34,100 nt of DNA, taken from contig JAHEXU010000011.1 in NCBI GenBank assembly GCA_023251975.1, forward strand, positions 1-34,100. Reading direction: 5' to 3'. The position numbers were made by a program, and so were the translations under genes. The notes beneath the pieces were generated by a model that saw only the letters and a program-made list of their open reading frames with translations, did no database searches and had not been told where the DNA came from. This document shows positions 1 through 7,485 of this stretch, one piece after another (position 1 is the stretch's first letter; each line of letters begins with the position of its first letter). This DNA comes from a bacterium. Lineage in GTDB: Bacteria > Actinomycetota > Thermoleophilia > Solirubrobacterales > 70-9.

Positions 1-282
1 GCCGTCGTCGGCGGAGTCGACCAGGCCGTCGTTGTCGTCGTCGAGGAGGTTGGAGCAGGCGGGCAGGGTGCCGCCGACATCGGGCAGGGAGTTGCCGTCG
101 GGCAGGTCGATCGAGACGCCAGCTCCGCCGATGCCGAGGACCTGGCCGCCTTGGGCGGTGACGGCGGCGGTGAACAGGACCGAGCCGAGGATCGCGATAA
201 CGACGATCACTGACAGCTTTCGATTTCGTCTATTCAAGATACGCTCCCGCGCGGGCCTTGCAGCGCCCTCGTCTTTTGACAT
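1..282 (-). CDS. Partial exported protein with Asp-rich Ca-binding-like repeat
   Basis: The reverse strand reads open from an ATG at 282 to the window edge, so only the first 94 residues are visible. A basic segment (RRNRK) precedes a hydrophobic stretch (about residues 23-40, ending TAAVTAQG), which looks like a signal peptide or signal anchor. The visible end holds an Asp-rich stretch, DDDNDGLVDSADDG, of the DxDxDG type seen in calcium-binding thrombospondin-3-like repeats. An in-frame TTG at 237 is an equally good start: it leaves a compact n-region and has GGGAG about 8 bases upstream, whereas the ATG at 282 has GGAGAG almost touching it. It probably acts outside the cell or on its surface. 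The family is not recognised because the C-terminal part lies outside the window. Confidence 0.65.
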   Translation of the reverse strand, partial: MSKDEGAARPARERILNRRNRKLSVIVVIAILGSVLFTAAVTAQGGQVLGIGGAGVSIDLPDGNSLPDVGGTLPACSNLLDDDNDGLVDSADDG

Positions 283-435
283 CTCTCCGCACCTGCCGAC
301 TGTCTACGTTACCGCGCCGAGCCGACAGGTGCGCAGGTTATCAGTTCTGGTTGGATATGCACAATGCGTCCGTACGGGCTGTAAGCTGGTCCGCCGGTTT
401 CCGTTGACGCTCCATCGGCGACTGATCCGATTGCC

Positions 436-1248
436 TTGACCGATCTCGACGACATTGGCGGTTTCGACGATGTTCGCTTTGCGATTTCCGGCTCCGCCGC
501 CCGGATTGTCCTCGATCGACCGGCTTCACTGAACGCCTGGACACCCTCGATGGGTCGAGAGTTGCTGGCTGCGGTTGAGCGCTCCGCAACCGATCCGGCG
601 ATCCGAGCGGTCGCGATCAGCGGCTCCGGCAGCGCATTTTCTTCCGGTGCCGACCTGACCGTCGAGCGCGAGTTGACACCGCACGGCGATCCCGACCTCA
701 GCGTCCGCCTGCTGACGATCTACAACCCGATCATCGAGGCGATCACCACCGCGCCAAAGCCGGTGGTCGCCTCGGTCCAAGGAGCCGCCGCCGGACTCGG
801 ATGCTCGTTGGCACTGGCGTGCGATCTGGTGATCGCCGAGGAGTCGGCCTTCTTCATGCTGCCGTTCGTTCGAATCGGGCTGGTCCCCGATGCGGGCGCC
901 CTGGTGCACACTGCCGCTCGAATCGGTCTCACCCGCGCCGCCGAGATGGCCCTACGGGGGCGTCGGGTCAAGGCCGAGGAGGCATTTGCCTGGGGCCTGA
1001 TCAACCAGGTCACCGCGGTCGGCGAGCTCGGGGCTGAAACCGACAAACTGCTGGCAGAACTCGCAAACGGACCGACTGTCGCGCTCGCGAATGCAAAGCG
1101 TCTGCTGCGCTCGGGGGCATTGGCCGGCCTGGCCGATCAATTGGCGCACGAAGCTCGCACCCAGCAGCTCCACGCGACGACCGACGACTACGCCGAGGGT
1201 GTCGCGGCGTTCCGCGAAAAGCGCCGAGCCGAATACAAGGGCCGGTAG
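436..1248 (+). CDS. Enoyl-CoA hydratase/isomerase family protein (PaaG-like active site)
   Basis: This 270-residue protein is a full-length crotonase-fold enzyme acting on acyl-CoA thioesters in the cytoplasm. The first oxyanion-hole segment is SGSGSAFSSGADL (about 62-74) and the second VQGAAAGLG (about 114-122). The position that carries the first catalytic Glu in true hydratases (GGGCEL) is Ser here (GLGCSL). The following IGLVPDAG motif carries the Asp typical of PaaG-type ring-1,2-epoxyphenylacetyl-CoA isomerases and related isomerases. A double-bond or ring isomerase is therefore more likely than a classical hydratase. The start is TTG at 436; no ATG or GTG lies close enough to keep the N-terminal strand, and no clear Shine-Dalgarno is visible. 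The gene stands alone, between an exported-protein gene and decayed DNA. The substrate cannot be told. Confidence 0.85.
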   Translation: MTDLDDIGGFDDVRFAISGSAARIVLDRPASLNAWTPSMGRELLAAVERSATDPAIRAVAISGSGSAFSSGADLTVERELTPHGDPDLSVRLLTIYNPIIEAITTAPKPVVASVQGAAAGLGCSLALACDLVIAEESAFFMLPFVRIGLVPDAGALVHTAARIGLTRAAEMALRGRRVKAEEAFAWGLINQVTAVGELGAETDKLLAELANGPTVALANAKRLLRSGALAGLADQLAHEARTQQLHATTDDYAEGVAAFREKRRAEYKGR

Positions 1249-1649
1249 TCGAAGGGCCGGTGGGCTCGCTCGAATGCGCCGGACCGACCGCCGGCGGGGC
1301 GCACCCCGTTCGAACTCGACCCGTCGCCAGCCCTACGGCCGCTCGCGAACGCTGTCGATTGCTGCGGCATCCCCAAGAGCACAAGAGCGACAACCATCGG
1401 ACCGCCGCTCCGTGAAGGTCGAGGTTGACTAGTCGTCTCGACGCTGCGCACGCGAAGATGCCAACCACTCGGGACGACGGCCTGAGCCCTGACGGGCTCG
1501 TCGGGAAGCCGCACGCCCTTCAGATGAACAAAATCAAGGGACCTTCAGCAAGCAAGCATTCAGCCGTTCGGTGCGGATCACGCGGTCGGTGTAGCGCACC
1601 GAGTGCTGGGCGCTGGCTGCGCCGCCGCGGTGCGCCATAACCTTGGTCG
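1249..1649. other. Intergenic, no supported gene
   Basis: About 400 bases follow the hydratase stop. Open frames exist on both strands, but none has a recognisable motif, ribosome-binding site or natural composition (they are Arg/Pro/Ser-rich, as expected of shadow frames in GC-rich DNA). I see no terminator with a T-run and no RNA gene. Confidence 0.5.
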
Positions 1650-1912
1650 GTGCCCCGTGTCCGCTCTGTCTACGGCGTCGTTATCGCGATGTATTGGAAC
1701 GAGGGGCCGCACGCACGCCCACACTTCCATGCCCGCTACGGCGGGCGCTCGGCGTCGGTGGGTTTCGACGGGGCTGTGATCGCCCGCTCCCTGCCCCGCG
1801 TGCGCTCGGATTGGTCCGGGATTGGGCTGCGCTGCACGGGCCCGAGCTCGCCGCGAACTGGGAGCGAGCCCGTCGGGATGAGCCGTTGTTACCGATCGAT
1901 CCCCTGGCCTAA
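1650..1912 (+). pseudogene. DUF4160 protein, frameshifted
   Basis: From a GTG at 1650 the frame reads MPRVRSVYGVVIAMYWNEG and PHFHARYGG, the hallmark N-terminal half of DUF4160 proteins. At about 1791-1803 the match jumps to another frame, which gives RALGLVRDWAALHGPEL and then WERARRDEPLLPIDPL up to a stop at 1912, the expected C-terminal half. One missing base near CTGCCCCGCG explains the shift. DUF4160 genes are small (80-90 codons) and commonly sit next to DUF2442 genes, as here; the pair is often treated as toxin-antitoxin-like. The next gene is also broken, so real decay is more likely than a single sequencing error. Confidence 0.75.
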
Positions 1913-1997
1913 CGGGCTTGCTGCGGTGCCGCAGCCGCGACGGTAATCGACCGCGTAAAGCCGCGGTTATCGTTGCGGGAGCCCTAAGATTCTCAGC

Positions 1998-2276
1998 ATG
2001 GAGCAGCTCGTCGATATTGTGGCGGTCGAAGTCGTGGGCACCTAACGCCTCGAGCTGAGCTTCGAGGATGGCCTTGTGGGGGAGGTCGACTTCACCGACC
2101 ATGAGTGGACCGGGGTGTTCGAGCCGCTTCGTGATCCCTCGTACTTCGCCAGGGTCCGTATCGATCCGGAGCTCGGGACGATCGGCTGGCCCAACGTAGC
2201 TGACATGGCCCCCGAACCCCTCTACACGGCGGCTCAGCGCAGCGCCGTTGCAGCGGCGCCCACGGCGCAGTCCTGA
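1998..2276 (+). pseudogene. DUF2442 protein with an in-frame stop
   Basis: From the ATG at 1998 the frame reads MEQLVDIVAVEVVGT, then a TAA stop at 2043-2045. It continues in the same frame with RLELSFEDGLVGEVDF, FEPLRDPSYFARVRID and IGWPN.ADMAPEPLY to the stop at 2276. FEPLRDP and WPNGAD are the DUF2442 signatures; the Gly of WPNGAD is Val here. The stop falls where a Tyr is usual (TAC to TAA, one base). The gene lies 85 bases after the DUF4160 pseudogene on the same strand, the usual family arrangement. Re-initiation at GTG 2076 could make only a truncated product. Confidence 0.75.
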
Positions 2277-2761
2277 TCAGCGCGATCGGCCAGGGCTCCG
2301 GATCGGACCGGGCGCGGGCGTACCCGCGACGTTGGCGACTTTCGCCCCCTGGGGCGGGGCGCTCGCGGTGCGCCTCCAGCTGCGCCGACGCGAACTCTGC
2401 AGGGTTCGGCGCCGAAGAACAGCCTGCTGCGGCCAATCGCGCAGCGCTGCCCGCCCGCCTCACTGGGCGAGCCCCGCAACAGCCCGATCGAAACCTCGAC
2501 CCGCTTGCTTCAGCTCATCTGGCGTCGTCTCCTCGTTTCGCGGTCCCCGGGGCCAACGGCCACCCTGCCTGTCTCCTTACTGGGGAACACGTTGGGCACG
2601 AGGTCGAGCATCGCGTTCACGCCTCGTACGTAAACCCGTTTGTCAAGCCGCATCTGGACCGCCGGGAGCCGACCTGAACGATCGCCTCGACAACAAGATT
2701 TGGGGGCCATCGTTAGGCCGTGGTAAGCTGCTTGCGGTTTCAACGAGGGAGGCGACCACGC
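2277..2761. other. Gene-free stretch with a short DUF5615-like fragment
   Basis: No complete gene is seen. At 2318-2351 the + strand encodes GRTRDVGDFRPL, the C-terminal core of DUF5615 PIN-like proteins. The 30 bases at 2322-2351 match 5236-5265 with one difference. Beyond it the frame is lost. The end of this stretch holds the ribosome-binding site of the next gene (GAGGGAGG at 2745-2752). Confidence 0.45.
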
Positions 2762-3511
2762 ATGAACAAGGGCGGAAAGCGGGTGTTTCCTCTCCTCGGC
2801 GGAGTCGTGGCAGCAGGATTGCTGGCTCTAATGCCAATCTTGCTGGTCGGCCCCCAGTCGGCCGCGGGAAGCGGCGGCGCTGCCGACTACGAATACAAGG
2901 TCGTCGGCGGCGCCTACGCGGCGGGAGGGCACCTGACCGCTGGTCGGTCCAACGAGCCCTGCGTGGAGGGAGTCACGGCGGCCTGGATCGGCGACGTGTC
3001 GACGAGCGCGGAGGAGTCACTTTTCGGCGGCTCGGGAGATCTGCACATCGGCGGGCACGGAACATCGGGCCTGGTCAGCAGCAGCTTCGCAACCGATTCA
3101 ACCTTCAGCGCCCACCACGACCGCAGAGTTAGCTGTGATCGTGAACATCCGGCGCCAGACACGCCGACGGACTGCTCGGACAGCGCCCTCAGGAGGGTCG
3201 AAGTGGACGCAAATATCGGCGGGAATCTCGGCAACAAGGTCCGGATCCAGTGGAACATCCGCCAGACCACCGGGCCGACCAGGGGCTGGGTACCCCAGAC
3301 GTTCGGCTGCGTGGAGCCGTTCAACAGCTTCCCATGGCAGGGATGCAAGTCCGAAGCGACGCTGAACACCTTCACGGAACAACGGTTCCGCCTGCGGTTC
3401 AAGTGCTACAAGGTTAGTTTCGTCCCGCCTCCCGGCACCGACTACTACCGCTACCAGGCCGACTCCCTGGTCCGCGGCTTCATCACCCTGAAGCGCCAGC
3501 ATCAGAGCTAA
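2762..3511 (+). CDS. Exported Cys-containing protein, unknown function
   Basis: The start is ATG 2762, with a strong GAGGGAGG 9 bases upstream. The 249-residue product begins with MNKGGKR and a hydrophobic segment (about residues 8-30, GGVVAAGLLALMPILLVG), a signal peptide or single membrane anchor. The exported part is Gly/Ser-rich at first. It carries scattered Cys residues (EPCVEG, VSCDREH, TDCSDS, FGCVEPF, QGCKSE, FKCYKV) that could form disulfides outside the cell, and ends in a Tyr/Arg-rich region. I do not recognise a domain. A 6-bp-stem hairpin 28 bases after the stop may end the transcript. The neighbours are degenerate repeats, so context gives no role. Confidence 0.75.
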   Translation: MNKGGKRVFPLLGGVVAAGLLALMPILLVGPQSAAGSGGAADYEYKVVGGAYAAGGHLTAGRSNEPCVEGVTAAWIGDVSTSAEESLFGGSGDLHIGGHGTSGLVSSSFATDSTFSAHHDRRVSCDREHPAPDTPTDCSDSALRRVEVDANIGGNLGNKVRIQWNIRQTTGPTRGWVPQTFGCVEPFNSFPWQGCKSEATLNTFTEQRFRLRFKCYKVSFVPPPGTDYYRYQADSLVRGFITLKRQHQS

Positions 3512-3538
3512 ATCCGCGGGCTTGCAGTAAGCGTCTAA

Positions 3539-3556
3539 TCGGGCCGTTGCGCCCGA
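3539..3556 (+). terminator. Possible terminator hairpin
   Basis: TCGGGC and GCCCGA form a perfect 6-bp stem around a 6-base loop (CGTTGC), 28 bases after the stop of the exported-protein gene. No T-run follows, so intrinsic termination is uncertain. Confidence 0.35.
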
Positions 3557-3620
3557 CAGCAGTGCTTTCGCGCCGCTCCCAACCCAGTCACGGCCACGAT
3601 CGGCCCACCTCACGCCCTCA

Positions 3621-3833
3621 ACCTTGATCGCCCAGGCGCTCGGTGCCGCGGTTGAGCGGAGGGTGCGAGTCAACCGGGGCGGAGGTGGTCAACGGCTGGG
3701 CGCGGGACCGGGTTTCCGATTGCTGAGGGGGTTCGATCGGCACTACCCCGTCCTCGCGGGCGCCGCGGAACCACTCCGGCTGCGAACCGCGGGTCATGCA
3801 CCGCCGCCGCGCCTCGGTTGGGTCCATCCGGTC
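3621..3833. repeat. 213-bp direct repeat, copy 1
   Basis: The block from ACCTTGATCGCCCAGG to the GGTCCATCCGGT region recurs at 4016-4230, roughly four-fifths identical by eye. Shared landmarks include GTTGAGCGG, GGGTGCGAGTCAA, GGGCGCGGGACCGGGTTTCC and GATTGCTGA. Similarity begins and ends abruptly, which defines the element edges. It has no convincing open frame, so a non-coding mobile element or the relic of one is likely. Confidence 0.8.
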
Positions 3834-3989
3834 TCGCTGTCCCGCTCGCGGCGTCGGATAATCCGATCGATCTCAACGATCGGGCTGATTTGTTCCGAGG
3901 ATCGCGCGACACCAGAACACCGGCGCCGCCCCGGTACTCGACGAGCATCCGGATTCCAGATCGCCCGCTCGAGCAGATGGAGGTGCGAT

Positions 3990-4022
3990 ATGCCGCGAAT
4001 ACCGAGGCTAATCGCACCTTGA
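3990..4022 (+). pseudogene. RAYT/IS200-like transposase, N-terminal stub
   Basis: ATG 3990 is preceded by GGAGGTG and encodes MPRIPRLIAP before TGA at 4020-4022. Arg-rich starts of this kind (MARIPRLxxPG..HHVTQRG) are typical of the Y1 transposase family that includes REP-associated tyrosine transposases. Only the first ten codons remain. The reading is cut exactly where repeat copy 2 begins (ACCTTGATCG), as if the repeat element had inserted there or a deletion had joined them. The match is short, so the family call is tentative. Confidence 0.45.
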
Positions 4023-4230
4023 TCGCCCAGGCCGCTCGGGGCCGCCGCGGTTGAGCGGTGGGTGCGAGTCAAGCGGCCCGGAGGTGGTTAATGGGTGGGC
4101 GCGGGACCGGGTTTCCGATTGCTGATGGGGTTCGATGGCACCCCTCGCCCTCGTGGGCGTCGCGAAACTACTCCGGCCGCGAACTGCGGATCGTCGGCCG
4201 CCGCGGCGCCTCGGCTGGGTCCGTCCGGTT
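4016..4230. repeat. 213-bp direct repeat, copy 2
   Basis: This is the second copy of the element at 3621-3833, in the same orientation, 395 bp further on. It differs by substitutions and one- to three-base gaps. Its left edge truncates the transposase stub. Confidence 0.8.
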
Positions 4231-4288
4231 CCGGATTCGGCTGTGCTCGTGGGTTCGGAAGCGCCAGATCGAGCCGTTTCAGCGTCAG

Positions 4289-4360
4289 GCGCGGGTCAAG
4301 CGGGTTGAAGGCGTTCGGACTGCGCTGGAGATCGGGTTTACCGCTTGCTGATGCGGTTTG
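4289..4360. repeat. Diverged partial third copy of the repeat
   Basis: GCGGGTCAAGCGG and, further on, GATCGGGTTTACCGCTTGCT followed by GATGCGGTTT resemble the middle of copies 1 and 2 (GCGAGTCAAGCGG, GACCGGGTTTCCGATTGCT, GATGGGGTT). Only this core is recognisable, so it is an older or partial copy. Confidence 0.45.
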
Positions 4361-4508
4361 GGGTGTCCCTTGGAAGGTGCTGCACTTAGCGCTCCCCTCG
4401 TATGGTAGCGTCTGAATCCCACGCTCCGGCGACGCCCACGGACCCGGATGGACTGGCGAGCCGGACTAGGTCCGGACCGCCAGCCACATCCAACGGAGGA
4501 TCATCGCG

Positions 4509-4904
4509 ATGAAGATGCCCAAGATCAACCGCCGCTACCTCGCGGGGCTCGCTGGCTTGGCAGTGCTGGTCGCCGTGGGAATCGTGATTACATCGGATGA
4601 CTCCGGCTCGGAGAGCGCGCCGAGCGACCGATCCGTGACGGCGCGGGAGTTCGGCGCCGACTACAAGGTCACCACCGTCATCGCCACCGTCAAGGGGCCG
4701 GTGACTTGCGGCGGCGACAACCTCAGACTGACTCCCAAGCAACTCGATCAACTCGGCGCCATTGTCGAGGGCAGCAAGGGGGCGCACCACAGCGAGGGCG
4801 TCGAACTCCCTCCGGACTCCGTGCCGAGGTGCCCCAGCGGCGCAACTGCGAAGCATGCTGCCGCACCGATCAGCCTTTACGGAATAGCGGGCGCCACCGG
4901 TTGA
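4509..4904 (+). CDS. Small membrane-anchored or exported protein, unknown function
   Basis: ATG 4509 is preceded by GGAGGA at 4495-4500, an ideal 8-base spacing. The 131-residue product has a basic N-terminus (MKMPKINRR), then one hydrophobic segment (about residues 11-28, LAGLAGLAVLVAVGIVIT). An acidic/Ser-rich linker (SDDSGSESAPSD) follows, and then a small extracytoplasmic domain. Two Cys residues (TCGGDN and RCPSGA) could form a disulfide. It ends SLYGIAGATG. I do not recognise the family. It shares its general layout (short leader, one hydrophobic segment, sparse Cys) with the exported proteins at 2762-3511 and 23767-24126, but there is no obvious sequence similarity. Confidence 0.75.
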   Translation: MKMPKINRRYLAGLAGLAVLVAVGIVITSDDSGSESAPSDRSVTAREFGADYKVTTVIATVKGPVTCGGDNLRLTPKQLDQLGAIVEGSKGAHHSEGVELPPDSVPRCPSGATAKHAAAPISLYGIAGATG

Positions 4905-5119
4905 CCCGACGCCCGAGGCGCCGCTCGGTTCCTCGATCCAACCTCAAAGTCGTATTGAGTTAGCGCCCTCCCAACCTCCGCCAGCCCTCCGTCGAGCGTG
5001 CAGGACTCCTCCCGGTTGCAGCGAATCTTGCACCCATGGGCCGACGTCCTTCATGTCTGGCAACCGGCCGTGAGCGGCGGTTTCGCCATCCGCGCCGCGT
5101 CCGGATCGCAGCGATCGAA

Positions 5120-5441
5120 CCTCAAACCCTCAGCCTGAGCGCGCCCTGAACAAGCGACTGCTGGCCGAGAACGTGCGGCTACGAGCCGAGCTGGAAAAGG
5201 CGCGACGGATCGTGCTGAGCGGGCGGGCGATCGTAACCCGCGATGTTGGCGACTTTCGCCCCCTGCTCGCGGCTGCCCTCCGCGAAGGGACGCCGACTTT
5301 TGGGCTGCTAGCGTCTCGTGTCGGTTCCCGCTTCGTCGTGCGGCAATCGGCGTCTTGGTCGCGGCTCTTGGCGAATTCCAGCGCGGCCACCCTGAGGATG
5401 ATGCCGTCGTCATGCAATACGGCGGCGAGGACTGGCTGTAG
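5120..5441 (+). pseudogene. DUF5615 PIN-like fragment fused to a transposase-like coiled coil
   Basis: The + strand encodes ALNKRLLAENVRLRAELEK, a heptad-rich segment like the coiled coil of IS3-type OrfA transposases. It runs in frame into GRAIVTRDVGDFRPLLAAAL, the C-terminal core of DUF5615 PIN-like proteins. At about 5305-5325 the match shifts frame and continues as FPLRRAAIGVLVAALGEFQ and DAVVMQYGGEDWL to TAG 5439-5441, a typical DUF5615 end. No N-terminal DUF5615 half with the first PIN Asp is present. This is therefore a chimeric relic: an IS piece joined to a frameshifted toxin-like gene. Confidence 0.6.
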
Positions 5442-5513
5442 ATTAATCCATCCGGGCTCCGTGGAGCCAACGAAAGCGAAGTCTCGGATCCTGCGCCGAC
5501 CGGTTGATCCGGT

Positions 5514-6011
5514 TCAATAATCGAGATCAGGAAGCTCGAACTCGGGCAGCGGACCGTGGATCTGGGTCAGGGCGTCGAGGGCGCTACGGTCCTTTACTCG
5601 ATTGGCGAGGCGCTTCATTGTCGCCAGATGACGCAGGCTGACGACCGGAACGTCGACCCCGCCAAGCGGAATCGTGCAGGCGTCGCGACGGACATCGGTC
5701 CAGCTGAGCGGAGGTAGGCCCTCCTCGATCACGTCGAGGCGCCCGCCGTCGGTCTCGACCCCGAGGTGGGCCGCCTGAGAAGGCCAGTGGGCGGCGATGA
5801 ACGGCCCGCTTCGGGTCCTAGCGCTGAGCGCCAGCAGTGCCCGCTCGAGCCGCTCCCGATTCTTCCGCCCCGGCGCGATCATCACGTCCACATCCTCGGT
5901 GGTGTGCGGGGCGCCGTGCAGCCGCACCGCGTGCCCCCCGATCACGACGTAGTCGACCGCGGCGTCGTTGAGGGCGGTGAAAATCGCAACCGGATCGCCG
6001 ACGCCACTCAC
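5514..6011 (-). CDS. Nucleotidyltransferase, MNT/AbiEii-like (module copy B)
   Basis: This 165-residue protein has the Pol-beta-type nucleotidyltransferase signature: VIGGHAVRLHG (about residues 22-32) and TTEDVDVMI (about 36-44), with GG and the paired Asp residues (DVD) that bind metal. A later acidic site, GGRLDVIEE, may supply the third carboxylate. Such domains move nucleotides onto proteins or RNA and often occur in toxin-antitoxin pairs. I chose GTG 6011 because it lies 10 bases after the stop of the upstream gene (TGA 6024-6022); the frame is open further up but overlaps that gene. It is translationally close to the 288-residue protein at 6022-6888. Its first 24 codons match the paralogue at 6975-7475 almost exactly, while the rest has diverged strongly. 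Confidence 0.8.
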   Translation of the reverse strand: MSGVGDPVAIFTALNDAAVDYVVIGGHAVRLHGAPHTTEDVDVMIAPGRKNRERLERALLALSARTRSGPFIAAHWPSQAAHLGVETDGGRLDVIEEGLPPLSWTDVRRDACTIPLGGVDVPVVSLRHLATMKRLANRVKDRSALDALTQIHGPLPEFELPDLDY

Positions 6012-6021
6012 CGGATGGGGC

Positions 6022-6888
6022 TCACGAAGCCGCGCTGTACAACCCGGCGCTCCGGCCCGCCTCGGCAAGTCGCTCGGCGACCCGCGACAGGCGCTCGGCC
6101 CGCCGCATCAGCTCGGCCGGGTCGACCCGGCCATCGCGCATCAAGTCGATCTGGCGATCGATGTCCTGGGCGCGATCGTCGGCGCGAATCCGCCGTGCCG
6201 CCTCGGCGCAGCGGCCACAGGCGGTGAGATGGGACAAGATCCGTTCGGCGATCTCGGCTCCGAGCAGCTCGGGGAAGTCATAAGCGGCGTGAATCCGGGC
6301 ACGGCCGATGTGGGGGGCGCAGGGGCGCGGCAACGGTGATCCGAAGCGCGGCGCTCCGACCGGGTCGGGGCGAAGTGCCTGGCGGTAGGTCGCAAAAGCC
6401 GCCGACAGCTCGCCGAACTCGACGAAGTCGAGCGCCGAGAAGTCGCTCGGCTCGGCCCGGACGGCGAGGGCATCGCGCATTCGCTCGATCTCAAAACCCG
6501 CGGCCCGGTAGAGGTCTCGCACCTCGAACAGGACTCGCCTGGCGTCGTCGCGATGGGTCAGCGGGACAAGCAGGGTTGTCTCGAGCATCGCGATGAACTC
6601 GTGGCAGCGCTTTAGCTGCTCGATCGGGAGGCGTTCGCGCTCGTGGGTTTGGCGGGCCTGGCAGCCGAGCCGCCACAGGACTACGTCACGGCCCCACTCG
6701 GTGCGGGCGGCAATCCGCTCGACGACCCGGTCGATCGTGTCGAGCAGTTCGCGGCGATCAAGCGGCAACATCGCCCAGTCAGACGCCTCCGACCAGGCAT
6801 GACGACCGAGCCGACTTGCCTGGCCAAGCTCGTAGAGGGCTTCGAGGGTCGCGATCTCGGCGACGACCTCCTCACGATGCGGCGACAT
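6022..6888 (-). CDS. 288-residue protein with zf-HC2-like C-terminus (module copy B)
   Basis: ATG 6888 has GGAGGGG just upstream, and the length (288 aa) equals that of copy A. The first 180 residues are charged and mostly helical in character (EIATLEALYELGQASRLGR, TEWGRDVVLWRLGCQARQ) and match no family I know. Around residues 213-250, PHIGRARIHAAYDF and then HLTACGRCAEAARRI resemble the His-x3-Cys-x2-Cys zinc motif of zf-HC2 anti-sigma-like domains. The remainder (DIDRQIDLMRDGRVDPAEL) is helical. There is no membrane segment, so it is not a classical membrane anti-sigma factor. It is followed 10 bases later by the nucleotidyltransferase. It may be the partner or regulator of that enzyme; that is inference from the conserved pairing. 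Confidence 0.75.
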   Translation of the reverse strand: MSPHREEVVAEIATLEALYELGQASRLGRHAWSEASDWAMLPLDRRELLDTIDRVVERIAARTEWGRDVVLWRLGCQARQTHERERLPIEQLKRCHEFIAMLETTLLVPLTHRDDARRVLFEVRDLYRAAGFEIERMRDALAVRAEPSDFSALDFVEFGELSAAFATYRQALRPDPVGAPRFGSPLPRPCAPHIGRARIHAAYDFPELLGAEIAERILSHLTACGRCAEAARRIRADDRAQDIDRQIDLMRDGRVDPAELMRRAERLSRVAERLAEAGRSAGLYSAAS

Positions 6889-6974
6889 CGGCCCCTCCAT
6901 GGCATGTAACAGAACGCACCATCGCTTGATCGTATCGGCATTGCGCCGTAAACTGTGAGCAGCGCCGAGCCACG
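6889..6974 (-). promoter_or_regulatory. Possible promoter of module copy B
   Basis: Between the two modules, the reverse strand has TACGAT at 6934-6929. The same hexamer occurs upstream of copy A at 8367-8362. A clear -35 box is not visible. The hexamer is the main feature shared by the two upstream regions. Confidence 0.3.
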
Positions 6975-7475
6975 TCAGCTCGCAACCACCGGCTCGAGCA
7001 GCGGCAGGGGACCGTGCACGCACTCCAGCGACTCGAGGTCGGCCAGGTCGGTGTAGCGGCCGGCCCGCTGCTTCAACACCACCAGGTGCTCGAGCGACAC
7101 CACCTTGAGCTCGCAACCCGACGCGAGGATCACCCGGCGCGCGGCGTTGCGGATGTCGGCCCATTCAAGCGGCGGTCCGGAATCGGCAGGCATGATGTCG
7201 AGGGGCCCGCAAGCCGTCGTGACCCGGACGTTCTCGCCCTGCGGCCACCCTTGGATCCCGAACGGCTCGCCACCCCGATCGGTTGCCTCCAGGGCGGCAA
7301 ACGCGGTCTCAAACCCATCCCGCCCCGTCGGCAGCGGCGAAATCATGATGTCAACGTCCATCGTGGTCCGGACGACTCCGTGCAAGATCACCGCCATCCC
7401 CCCGATCACGACGTAGTCGACTGCGGCGTCGTTGAGCGCGGTGAAAATCGCAACCGGATCGCCGACGCCACTCAC
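6975..7475 (-). CDS. Nucleotidyltransferase, MNT/AbiEii-like (module copy A)
   Basis: This 166-residue paralogue of the gene at 5514-6011 has the same GTG start context 10 bases after the upstream TGA. It shows VIGGMAVILHGVVRTTMDVD (about residues 22-41) with the GG and DxD metal-binding motif, and CGPLDIMPA as the possible third acidic site. After roughly residue 24 it shares only the fold signature with copy B (for example HGPLPLLEP versus HGPLPEFEL at the end). Its partner, the 288-residue protein, stays highly similar between copies. Products are probably cytoplasmic. Possible roles are a toxin that nucleotidylates a target, or a neutralising enzyme; the sequence does not decide this. Confidence 0.8.
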   Translation of the reverse strand: MSGVGDPVAIFTALNDAAVDYVVIGGMAVILHGVVRTTMDVDIMISPLPTGRDGFETAFAALEATDRGGEPFGIQGWPQGENVRVTTACGPLDIMPADSGPPLEWADIRNAARRVILASGCELKVVSLEHLVVLKQRAGRYTDLADLESLECVHGPLPLLEPVVAS

Positions 7476-7485
7476 CGGATCGGGC

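Noticed and set aside
1188-1514. Reverse-strand open frame after the first hydratase
   Set aside because: It overlaps the hydratase 3' end, is Arg/Ser-rich and has no motif or ribosome-binding site. It is a shadow frame.
1535-1640. Short reverse-strand peptide with HSVRYTDRV, reminiscent of an IS3/IS481 integrase core
   Set aside because: Only about eight residues match and no flanking integrase motif is found. The match is too short to call.
5455-5468. GGCTCC-GT-GGAGCC palindrome
   Set aside because: The loop is only two bases, there is no T-run and no gene end it clearly serves. It was left out as a terminator.
6022-7164. Longer start for the 288-residue protein of copy B (380 residues)
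   Set aside because: The extension overlaps the nucleotidyltransferase of copy A and is Arg/Gly-rich. The ATG at 6888 has a good GGAGG and gives the same length as copy A.
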